From: Phyllobacterium sophorae
GTDB lineage: Bacteria; Pseudomonadota; Alphaproteobacteria; Rhizobiales; Rhizobiaceae
Assembly (NCBI RefSeq): GCF_003010965.1
Contig: NZ_PGGM01000009.1
Span: 1-64,000, forward strand
Reading direction: 5' to 3'
Length of the DNA: 64,000 bases
Below are positions 17,265-24,616 of this stretch, piece by piece (positions within the stretch are counted from its first letter, which is position 1; each line of letters begins with the position of its first letter). Below the pieces are notes generated by a model. That model was not told the DNA's origin, searched no databases, and was given only the letters and a program-made list of their open reading frames with translations. The position numbers and the translations under genes are program-made.

Positions 17265-17771
17265 ATGAACTCGATGTCCAGGTTATATTCGGGACCATTC
17301 CCGTCGACTGCCGCTGATTTCTCCGCGCATAATGCTGTTGCTGGTATTTTTATCCCTCCGCTACCTGTGGCCAATCGGAAATTGAGTGAACACGTTGTCG
17401 CCGGCGGATTGCCGGGCCGCCACCTGATTGCAGACTTCTATGATGCGTCGGCTCTCGAGGACATAGCGCGAATCGAGTGTGGATTTCGGGACGCCATCAG
17501 CCAGTCGGGAGCGACGCTGCTCCATTTGCACTTCCATAGATTTGGCGGAGGAGGGGTTACCGGGGCTGCAATCCTTGCTGAGAGCCACATGACGGTTCAT
17601 ACATGGCCAGAGAAGAGCTTTTGCGCGATCGACATCTTCATGTGCGGCGCTTGCGATCCCCGAAGTTGCTTGCCCGCCATGGTCGGAGTGTTCAGCCCGC
17701 GCCGTATCGGCATAGTTCAGATGACGCGGGGCCTCTGCGTATGTGACGCCGGCGCAGGGTGTTCATCGTGA
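17265..17771 (+). CDS. speD: S-adenosylmethionine decarboxylase proenzyme
   Basis: A 168-residue pyruvoyl enzyme (prokaryotic class 1B, SpeH type) making decarboxylated AdoMet, the aminopropyl donor for polyamine synthesis. The self-cleavage site is Glu106-Ser107; His112 and Cys127 lie 5 and 20 residues later, exactly the spacing of Ser63/His68/Cys83 in the Thermotoga enzyme. The core begins at G-R-H-L-I-A-D-F-Y near residue 51, so there is an unusual 45-residue N-terminal extension; translation could begin later, but no better start with a ribosome-binding site was seen. Its stop overlaps the speE GTG start (GTGA). Confidence 0.93.
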   Translation: MNSMSRLYSGPFPSTAADFSAHNAVAGIFIPPLPVANRKLSEHVVAGGLPGRHLIADFYDASALEDIARIECGFRDAISQSGATLLHLHFHRFGGGGVTGAAILAESHMTVHTWPEKSFCAIDIFMCGACDPRSCLPAMVGVFSPRRIGIVQMTRGLCVCDAGAGCSS

Positions 17772-18868
17772 CTTGTTCGCCGCATGAGGCTACTCCATCG
17801 TCACCGGAGGACGGTGAGCGATCTTATTCTCTTCCGCCCCTGCCACCAGGTTATTTCTACGCCGATGCCGCTGCCTACCAATTGCCGCTCCGCGAAGGCA
17901 TGTATGTTGTCGAAATGGCTGATCCTGTTGATCGATATCACTATAGGGTCAAGTCGATTCTCTGCTCGCAAAAAACGGCTTTCCAGAGCGTCGTTATAGC
18001 AGACACGTACAACCACGGCGTTGCATTGTATCTGGATGGCGTGATTCAGAGTGCGGCTCACGATGAGGACCTCTACCACGAAATGCTCGTCCAGCCGGCG
18101 ATGCTGCTACACGAAAAGCCGGCGGACGTCTTAATCATTGGCGGCGGGGAAGGAGCTACTTTGCGCGAAGTCCTTGCGCATCGCACGGTTCGAAAGGCGG
18201 TTATGGTCGATATCGACCAAGAAGCTGTAGAACTCTGCCGACTGCACCTGACTGAATGGCATTGTGGCGCGTTCGAGGACCCGCGCGCGGAAATCCACTT
18301 TCGGGATGGACGTGAATTTATTGAGAACGATGATCGGCAATATGATGTCGTGATCGTGGATGTAGTCGATATGCTGGACAACGGCCCTGCCCAGCGACTC
18401 TACACACGGCAGTTTTATGAACTAATCAAAAAGCGGCTTCGCCCCGGCGGAATTTTGGCTATCCAAGGGCTTGAGTTCTCAATCAATCATTGGAAGGACC
18501 ACACCGCGTTGAGGCGCACTCTGCAGACAGTTTTTGCGAACGTCGGTAGCTATCATCTGAATATCCCGTCATTCCTCTGCTCGTGGGGCTTTCTGATGGC
18601 GTCGGATCGGATCGATGCCCTTGACCTTGTCTCTCCGTTGGACATCGAGGGTCGGATTTCTGCCAAGCTCGATCCTGATTGGCTGGATCATTTGACCGGA
18701 GAGCTTTTGCACGCAAGCTTCTGCAATTGTCGAGAATTGAAGCTTTATCTCTCGCTCCCTGGCCCGATTGTGGACGATGATGATCGATATGTGAGACTTC
18801 CGGACATACAGGAGGTTGATCCCACATGGGAGAGACTTCGATTGGTACGAGACGATTGGTGGCCGTAG
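17768..18868 (+). CDS. speE: Aminopropyltransferase, thermospermine-synthase-like
   Basis: A 366-residue polyamine synthase that transfers an aminopropyl group from decarboxylated AdoMet to a polyamine. The AdoMet site is IIGGGEGATLREV (about 123-135), VDID (147-150) and D-G-R-E-F-I (from 180). At the usual spermidine-synthase D-(S/T)-T-D position it has DVVD (198-201). The C-terminal half, with N-G-P-x-x-x-L-Y-T-x-x-F-Y, then IPSFLCSWGFLMASD and L-T-G-E-L, reads like plant ACL5-type thermospermine synthases and their bacterial relatives. GTG 17768 has an AGGG site and overlaps the speD stop; a GTG at 17759 is an alternative start. Confidence 0.85.
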   Translation: MTCSPHEATPSSPEDGERSYSLPPLPPGYFYADAAAYQLPLREGMYVVEMADPVDRYHYRVKSILCSQKTAFQSVVIADTYNHGVALYLDGVIQSAAHDEDLYHEMLVQPAMLLHEKPADVLIIGGGEGATLREVLAHRTVRKAVMVDIDQEAVELCRLHLTEWHCGAFEDPRAEIHFRDGREFIENDDRQYDVVIVDVVDMLDNGPAQRLYTRQFYELIKKRLRPGGILAIQGLEFSINHWKDHTALRRTLQTVFANVGSYHLNIPSFLCSWGFLMASDRIDALDLVSPLDIEGRISAKLDPDWLDHLTGELLHASFCNCRELKLYLSLPGPIVDDDDRYVRLPDIQEVDPTWERLRLVRDDWWP

Positions 18869-19698
18869 CTTCGCTCAAACCACGTGCGTGGCTGCTGACC
18901 TTTCGTTCCGGGTCATCGAAGAACGAGGGCGAAGAGATCAGGCTGGATCTGCCGGAGCCTGTCCTGGCCTTATTTGAAGAACTCCCGAATCCCGATTGCT
19001 TGCTTGACGGCGGGACGCTTCCATCGGTCACTACGCCGCCCTCGCACGATTGCGAGATTATCTTCCTGCCTGCAGGTTCCGCGACGCCGTTCCCACTGCA
19101 GAAGGCCGCTGAGGGTTGGATAGCTGAAGACCCATCCGGCACCGGCGCTCGGCAATCAGTAATTGAGATCTCATTTCAAGGAGCCCGCGTTTTACGCGCA
19201 GTAGGCAAGATCGTCATCGTTGGGGATCAGGATTGGCCGGTCAGGAAGGGAATCGCCCAATTTGAATGGATATGCAAACAACTATGTCGTCTGGAGGAGT
19301 GCATAGTAAACCAATGGGAAACTTCGGGCGAAGATGCAACCTTCTTCTACTTGAGCCGCGCTGGACGTTCTTTCCAGCAACGAGCAGGTGTTACCGCCGC
19401 CCAAACCAGTGCGGCAAAGTATTGGCTAATCCGCGCGGAGACGTTGCTCGATCGCTCTGATCTGATCGCGCCGCCAATTGCTCGACGCGTATTTCTTGAG
19501 CTGTGCTTGAGGACCGAGATTGCCGCGCGTATGAAGGCGGCAGAAAGAGCGGTCGACGCAATTCACTTGCTTTACGAACAAGCTTTTATGCGGCTAAGTG
19601 AAAAGCGGGAGGCTGGAAGAAGTCTCTTGATCGAAATCTTCATCCTGCTCGCAATCCTGGCCGAGGTCGCATTGTATGTCTGGGAGCTCTGGTTTTAA
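18826..19698 (+). CDS. Unknown protein with C-terminal membrane anchor, in speDE operon
   Basis: I do not recognise this 290-residue protein. It begins inside the 3' end of speE (43-bp overlap) behind a strong AGGAGGT site, so co-expression with speD-speE is clear. The first 220 residues are soluble, mixed alpha/beta then helical. Residues from about 225 are strongly helical, and the protein ends in one hydrophobic segment (about 266-285) with a short tail. That layout recalls the RMD1/DUF155 family, but this is not proven. By position it resembles the uncharacterised third gene after speD2-speE2 in Pseudomonas aeruginosa (PA4773-PA4775). Confidence 0.8.
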   Translation: MGETSIGTRRLVAVASLKPRAWLLTFRSGSSKNEGEEIRLDLPEPVLALFEELPNPDCLLDGGTLPSVTTPPSHDCEIIFLPAGSATPFPLQKAAEGWIAEDPSGTGARQSVIEISFQGARVLRAVGKIVIVGDQDWPVRKGIAQFEWICKQLCRLEECIVNQWETSGEDATFFYLSRAGRSFQQRAGVTAAQTSAAKYWLIRAETLLDRSDLIAPPIARRVFLELCLRTEIAARMKAAERAVDAIHLLYEQAFMRLSEKREAGRSLLIEIFILLAILAEVALYVWELWF

Positions 19699-19813
19699 TC
19701 TCTACCCCAGTATTTCATGGGTTTCATGACGGTAAATGTTGCGGGACTTCGCACTTCGCAAACGGCAGCCTGGAATCAAAATCCAGATCCTCGTTTAGCC
19801 TTGTTCACGAGAT

Positions 19814-20122
19814 CTAACACTTGCCGCTGTCCCAGGACGAGCGAGTATAGCCGAGGGATTGCGCCGCTCGCTTCTCGGCGGACGTAAGCTCCGACCAATC
19901 CTTGTTGGATGTCGGGGACTCACGGTTTCCGTCCCACAGCCTTTGCGAGTAGCCGAGGACCTCCCAAGCAGACTTCTCGACCGGGCTGAGTTCCGCCCAA
20001 TCATAGTCCTTGTACTCGCAGACGTTTGCCGCATGGCCTGGTGTTGGCACCAAAGTGAAAATGAAAGCGACGGAAATAGCGATGGACAGAAATACTGACT
20101 TTGCTCGACCAGTGTGAAACAT
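19814..20122 (-). CDS. Small secreted protein with two W-x-x-L...LGY...W repeats
   Basis: A 102-residue exported protein. A signal peptide ends at about residue 31 (P-G-H-A/A). The mature 71 residues hold two related units, YDWAELSPVEKSAWEVLGYS-QRLWDG and KDWSELTSAEKRAAQSLGYT-RSSWDSG, joined by a short Ser/Asn linker. Two cysteines lie at the ends of the mature chain (35 and 102) and could form a disulfide. Similar single W-x-x-L-x-x-x-x-x-x-A-A-x-x-L-G-Y-x-x-x-x-W-D units occur in algal and bacterial proteins of unknown role. It is convergent with the speDE operon. Function unknown. Confidence 0.75.
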   Translation of the reverse strand: MFHTGRAKSVFLSIAISVAFIFTLVPTPGHAANVCEYKDYDWAELSPVEKSAWEVLGYSQRLWDGNRESPTSNKDWSELTSAEKRAAQSLGYTRSSWDSGKC

Positions 20123-20453
20123 CAGACTTTCCTATCTCAAGAATGAAAGGGTCACGCCTTGTCGACTCTACCTGGCAACATTTGATCGTCAATAGCGAAG
20201 TTAATTTGAAGTGGCCTTCAGCGAAGGCGTTTATCCTTGGGTTTCACCTAAAAGTAAGGACGAATACACGATGGACGGCTCAACAAAGTGGTAACTCGCA
20301 TCCTGATCATTACTGTGCCGCCGCTATCCCAATTGCGCTTAACGCTCAGCGCAACCAGCCTGTGCATTGCCGTGATTAGAATTTGTGTATTGCCAAAAAA
20401 AGCGGCAAATTTGATTGGTGAACTTTTGGCTCAGGAGAATTGGAGGGGAGAAT
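20123..20453. other. Intergenic region between divergent genes
   Basis: This 331-bp stretch separates the small secreted protein from the NCS1 transporter and should hold both promoters. It is A+T-richer than the genes. No operator, riboswitch or gene was recognised. Confidence 0.4.
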
Positions 20454-21908
20454 ATGGCAGCAGTCAGCGATCCGTCACCTTCGTTGTACAACGAGGACTT
20501 GGCGCCCGCCAAGGAAAGAAAGTGGGGTGCCTTCAGCATCTTCAATGTCTGGACATCGGACGTCCATAGTCTATGGGGCTATTACCTCGCCGCCAGTCTT
20601 TTCCTGCTCTGCGGCAGCTTCATCAATTTTGTGATCGCCATCGGCCTGGGCTCATTGGTAATCTTTTTTCTCATGAGTCTGGTTGGCAATGCCGGCGTCA
20701 AAACGGGTGTGCCGTTTCCGGTGCTGGCGCGTGCGTCCTTCGGCACATTCGGTGCCAATGTGCCGGCACTGGTGCGTGCCGTCGTCGCCTGCTTCTGGTA
20801 TGGCGCGCAGACGGCCGCCGCTTCGGGCGCCATTGTCGCGCTGCTGATCCGTAACGACGGCTTGCTTGCTTTTCATCAAAACAGCCACATGCTCGGTCAT
20901 TCGACGCTGGAGGTGATCTGCTATGTGATCATATGGGCGCTGCAATTGTTGATCATTCAGCGCGGCATGGAAACGGTGCGGAAATTCCAGGATTGGGCTG
21001 GGCCGGCGGTCTGGATCATGATGCTGATTTTGGCGATCTATCTGGTCGTCAAGGCCGGGACGTTCTCGTTCGGCAGCGAAATTCCGCGTGACGTGCTACT
21101 GGAAAAGACAAAGGACGCCGGCGTGCCGGGCGAGCCAGGCTCATTTGCTGCGCTCGCTGCGGTGGCTGCGACGTGGATCACCTATTTCGCTGCACTCTAT
21201 CTGAATTTCTGCGATTTCTCACGGTATGCGAAGGACGTGAAAACTCTTCGGAGAGGCAATCTTTGGGGCCTGCCGATCAACCTGCTCGCCTTCTGCCTCG
21301 TCGCCGGCGTCACCACCACTGCGGCCTTCACAGTCTATGGCGAGGTGCTGCTGCATCCCGATGCCATTTCAGCGAAGTTCGACAGCTGGTTCCTGGCATT
21401 GCTCGCAGCACTCACCTTTGCGGTGGCGACACTCGGCATCAATGTCGTGGCGAATTTCGTTTCGCCGGCGTTTGATTTTTCGAACGTCTTTCCACGACAG
21501 ATCAGCTTCAAGCGCGGCGGCTATATCGCCGCATTGATTGCGCTGGTGCTCTATCCATTCGCGCCATGGGAGACGGGTGCCGCCCACTTCGTCAACTTTA
21601 TCGGCTCGACGATGGGTCCGATCTTTGGGGTAATGATGGTCGATTACTACCTGATCCGCAAAGGCGCTTTGGACGTGCACGCGCTTTATCAGGAAGACGG
21701 AGAGTTCCGCTTCCAGGGCGGTTGGCATGCAAATGCCTTCATTGCCTTTGCGATGGGGGTTCTGTTCTCGTCAATCCTGCCGACCTTTACCACCGTCCTG
21801 CCAGCTTGGTGGGGTACTTACGGATGGTTCTTCGGTGTGGCCATCGGTGGAGCCGCCTATTTCATGTTACGGATGGGTGCGCGTCGCAAACTGGCTTTTG
21901 CTACCTGA
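20454..21908 (+). CDS. NCS1-family nucleobase/hydantoin:cation symporter
   Basis: A 484-residue inner-membrane transporter with about 12 hydrophobic segments. The family signature is plain: L-Y-N-E-D-L-A-P near the N-terminus, then FNVWTSDVHSLWGYY, later GVPFPVLARASFGTFGANVPALVRA and, in helix 6, YLNFCDFSRYAKD. Family members import uracil, cytosine, allantoin, thiamine or benzyl-hydantoin with H+ or Na+. The ATG at 20454 follows a GGAGGGGAG site; an earlier in-frame start at 20415 has none. There is no adjacent catabolic gene, so the substrate is undetermined. Confidence 0.92.
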   Translation: MAAVSDPSPSLYNEDLAPAKERKWGAFSIFNVWTSDVHSLWGYYLAASLFLLCGSFINFVIAIGLGSLVIFFLMSLVGNAGVKTGVPFPVLARASFGTFGANVPALVRAVVACFWYGAQTAAASGAIVALLIRNDGLLAFHQNSHMLGHSTLEVICYVIIWALQLLIIQRGMETVRKFQDWAGPAVWIMMLILAIYLVVKAGTFSFGSEIPRDVLLEKTKDAGVPGEPGSFAALAAVAATWITYFAALYLNFCDFSRYAKDVKTLRRGNLWGLPINLLAFCLVAGVTTTAAFTVYGEVLLHPDAISAKFDSWFLALLAALTFAVATLGINVVANFVSPAFDFSNVFPRQISFKRGGYIAALIALVLYPFAPWETGAAHFVNFIGSTMGPIFGVMMVDYYLIRKGALDVHALYQEDGEFRFQGGWHANAFIAFAMGVLFSSILPTFTTVLPAWWGTYGWFFGVAIGGAAYFMLRMGARRKLAFAT

Positions 21909-21925
21909 CTTGCGTAATAGCTCTT

Positions 21926-21945
21926 GCCCGGCCGAAGCGCCGGGC
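21926..21945 (+). terminator. Possible terminator after the NCS1 gene
   Basis: A perfect 7-bp stem, GCCCGGC with GCCGGGC around a 6-base loop, begins 17 bp after the transporter stop. No T-run follows, so intrinsic termination would be weak. Confidence 0.35.
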
Positions 21946-22148
21946 ACCTCCCTTCGCCGGCTGCTATCTCTGCTCTGTTGCTCGACGCATTACCAAGTTG
22001 ATCGTTCGCGCTGGCTGCGAGCGCGACGTGGCAATCGCGCAGGCTGGAGCTATCCTTCCCCTCATGCTAGGGAAGCTCATTGTGCACCCCGAAGGAGGGC
22101 GGATCTGGGCGGCCATCAATTAAACCTGCCAGGAAAAATGGATATCCC

Positions 22149-22802
22149 GTGAGCGAACTCCTTACTGCAGAAGCACTTTCAGCTCTCCTTCAAGTCATCA
22201 TGATGGATCTGGTCCTGGCGGGCGACAACGCGATCGTTATCGGTCTTGCGGCTGCCGGCCTCCCGCGCGAACAGCGAAACAAGGCTATTTTCATCGGGAT
22301 CATCGCCGCAACCGTGCTCCGCATTATCTTTGCGGCCGCTGCAAGCCAGATCCTGCAAATTATAGGCCTCTTGCTTGCTGGCGGTGTACTTCTGCTTTGG
22401 GTCTGCTGGAAAATGTGGAGAGAGCTAAGCGTTAGCCGCGCCGAGGAAGCGGAGGCGAGCGATGCACTGGAAGATCAGAATTTCGACGTTAACGAAAAAA
22501 TGGCACCGCGCAAAACCTTTGCCCAGGCCGCCTGGCAGATCGTTGTCGCGGACGTGTCGATGTCCCTGGACAACGTACTGGCCGTAGCAGGAGCTGCGCG
22601 CGATCATCTGGCCGTGTTGGTGTTCGGCCTGATCCTCTCGATTGCGCTCATGGGCATAGCTGCAAGCTTTATCGCCCGATTGCTTCAGCGGCATCGCTGG
22701 ATTGCCTATGTGGGCCTTGCGATCATTCTCTACGTTGCGCTGGAGATGATTTACCGTGGGTCCATTGAGCTCATCGCTTATGCGAGCACTATGCCGGGTT
22801 GA
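22149..22802 (+). CDS. TerC-family membrane protein
   Basis: A 217-residue integral membrane protein of the TerC family (YjbE-like short form), linked in several bacteria to manganese export or metalation of exported proteins. The two paired acidic motifs are present: D-L-V-L-A-G-D-N-A in the first helix bundle and D-V-S-M-S-L-D-N-V in the second, separated by a cytoplasmic loop of about 45 charged residues. The start is a GTG overlapping the stop of a tiny upstream frame (ATG at 22138, four codons) that has its own AGGA site. A TTG 23 codons upstream is less likely. No yybP-ykoY riboswitch was recognised upstream. Confidence 0.88.
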   Translation: MSELLTAEALSALLQVIMMDLVLAGDNAIVIGLAAAGLPREQRNKAIFIGIIAATVLRIIFAAAASQILQIIGLLLAGGVLLLWVCWKMWRELSVSRAEEAEASDALEDQNFDVNEKMAPRKTFAQAAWQIVVADVSMSLDNVLAVAGAARDHLAVLVFGLILSIALMGIAASFIARLLQRHRWIAYVGLAIILYVALEMIYRGSIELIAYASTMPG

Positions 22803-22928
22803 TCCACATTTACCGGAGTCGGCCTTCTGGCCGCACCTGGCAATGCCGTGGTTTGCATTCTAGAGAGGAGGTGACGTTGAGATCGATGATGCCGTCGCGC
22901 CGGAACAGATTCGAATGATGGAGCAGCT

Positions 22929-23570
22929 ATGAACGGTCCAGATCCTCACAACAAGCATCCAATGGATGGATTTCCGCAGGTTTGTTTCATCAGGAACACA
23001 GTCACCAATCCCAATATCATCGTTGGCGACTACACATATTACGATGATCCCGAAGACTCTGAGAATTTTGAACGCAATGTCCTGTACCATTTCCCCTTCA
23101 TCGGCGACAAACTGGTGATCGGTAAATTCTGTGCACTTGCACGGGGTGTTCGCTTCATCATGAATGGAGCAAACCACAAGCTCTCCGGTATCTCGACGTA
23201 CCCCTTCCAGATATTTGGCAATGGTTGGGAGGAAGTCATGCCTGGGGCCGGCGAATTGCCGTACAAGGGTGACACAGTTGTCGGGAACGATGTCTGGATA
23301 GGCTATGAGGCATTGATCATGCCGGGCGTTAAAATTGGCAATGGTGCCATTGTGTCTTCGCGTTCGGTTGTCACAGCCGATGTGCCGCCGTACACCATTG
23401 TTGGAGGCAATCCCGCCAAACCCGTCAAAGCGCGCTTTGAGCCGGATGTTGTAAGGCGGTTGGAAGCCTTGGCCTGGTGGGACTGGCCAATTGAAACAAT
23501 CACGCGCAATCTGAGGCATATTGTTTCAGCCGATGTAGACGCCCTCAGCAATTGTAAGACTGACGGCTGA
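22929..23570 (+). CDS. Vat/CatB-type xenobiotic O-acetyltransferase
   Basis: A 213-residue left-handed beta-helix acetyltransferase of the virginiamycin/chloramphenicol (XAT) family. It has the conserved Y-D-D-P-E-x-x-E-x-F-x-x-N-V-L-Y-H stretch, the catalytic histidine in FIMNGANHK, and hexapeptide repeats in VVGNDVWIGYEALIMPGVKIG. The C-terminus carries the family P-x-W-D-W-like segment (WWDWP). It transfers acetyl from acetyl-CoA to a hydroxyl. Enzymes this close to Vat occur in many environmental bacteria without proven resistance, so streptogramin or chloramphenicol modification is only a possibility. A GGAG site precedes the ATG. Confidence 0.88.
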   Translation: MNGPDPHNKHPMDGFPQVCFIRNTVTNPNIIVGDYTYYDDPEDSENFERNVLYHFPFIGDKLVIGKFCALARGVRFIMNGANHKLSGISTYPFQIFGNGWEEVMPGAGELPYKGDTVVGNDVWIGYEALIMPGVKIGNGAIVSSRSVVTADVPPYTIVGGNPAKPVKARFEPDVVRRLEALAWWDWPIETITRNLRHIVSADVDALSNCKTDG

Positions 23571-23592
23571 TCCTGGTCGGTTTACCCATCCC

Positions 23593-24609
23593 TCAATTGC
23601 CTGCTTCCTGCCGCACGGCCACCACAGCGACACAGTCACCCGGCTTGACCAACCCGGGAAAATGCCGGGCGGCGAGAAGCCCGGCAAGTTTTGCCCGAAT
23701 TTCAGCAGGCGCAGTGCCGGTCCGGCCGATAGAATGAATCCGGGCGATCACTTGTCCGTCTTTGACTGGATCGCCGAGATCGACCATTGTTTCGATCATC
23801 CCGTCATCTTCCGCAAAAGCAAAACAGTCCCCTGAAGGCATATCGAGCCAGTGCGTTTCCCGGTGCTCGATTTCACCACTCACGATGCCTGCATGTCGCA
23901 GAACGTTCATCACGCCGCGCTTGGCGATGGCTACGGTTTGCGCACGGGCCGTGCCGCCCCCGCCAAGTTCGGTAGTGACGAAAACCTTGCCCATTTCCTC
24001 CGCGGTCGTGTCATACATGCCGACCGCATCAATCTCGAGCATTCGCATCGACCACGGGGCGGAGAACGCCTTGACTGCGTCGAAGCCTTTGGCCTCCTGC
24101 GCCTTGTCGGGCAGAATATGCGCAGCAGCAAATGGCACGAAATCGAGGGTTTTGCCGCCCGAATGGAAATCCAGCACCACGTCGGAGCGCGGCAGCAGCT
24201 CGCGGGTAAAATAATCGGCGATTTTCTGGGTTACCGTCCCGTCGGGCCTGCCGGGATAACTCCGGTTCATATTACCCTTGTCGATGGGTGAGGTGCGGGT
24301 GCCGGCGCGAAACGCCGGGTAGTTCATTGCTGGAACAATAATTACCGCTCCGCTGACGCTGCCGACATCGAGTGTGCGGGCAAGATCGAACAGCGCAATC
24401 GGTCCTTCATACTCGTCACCATGATTGCCGCCAGTCAGGAGAGCGGTTGGCCCTTCGCCATTGCGAAAAACCGCAATTGGGGTCATGACCGATCCCCAGG
24501 CCGACTCATCGCGGCTATAGGGCAGTCGCAAAAAGCCGTGCTGCACACCATGCCTGTCGAGATCGATAGTTGGTGTCACGGGCGAGGGCCCGAATATTTC
24601 AGATCGCAT
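23593..24609 (-). CDS. doeB: N-alpha-acetyl-L-2,4-diaminobutyrate deacetylase (EutE/DoeB)
   Basis: A 338-residue zinc enzyme of the succinylglutamate desuccinylase/aspartoacylase family. In ectoine breakdown it removes acetate from N-alpha-acetyl-diaminobutyrate, the product of DoeA. The zinc motif G-G-N-H-G-D-E-Y-E-G-P (H-x2-E) is followed by N-M-N-R-S-Y-P-G-R-P and the third ligand in DFHSGGK. The ATG at 24609 lies just after the doeA stop with a GAGG site overlapping that stop; an upstream start at 24663 would overlap doeA by 47 bp without need. It is the last gene of the ehu-eut operon. Confidence 0.92.
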   Translation of the reverse strand: MRSEIFGPSPVTPTIDLDRHGVQHGFLRLPYSRDESAWGSVMTPIAVFRNGEGPTALLTGGNHGDEYEGPIALFDLARTLDVGSVSGAVIIVPAMNYPAFRAGTRTSPIDKGNMNRSYPGRPDGTVTQKIADYFTRELLPRSDVVLDFHSGGKTLDFVPFAAAHILPDKAQEAKGFDAVKAFSAPWSMRMLEIDAVGMYDTTAEEMGKVFVTTELGGGGTARAQTVAIAKRGVMNVLRHAGIVSGEIEHRETHWLDMPSGDCFAFAEDDGMIETMVDLGDPVKDGQVIARIHSIGRTGTAPAEIRAKLAGLLAARHFPGLVKPGDCVAVVAVRQEAGN

Positions 24610-24616
24610 GGCAGCC

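Noticed and set aside
21946-22148. yybP-ykoY-type manganese riboswitch before the TerC gene
   Set aside because: The position is right for some TerC genes, but the conserved loop sequences of that RNA class could not be found here.
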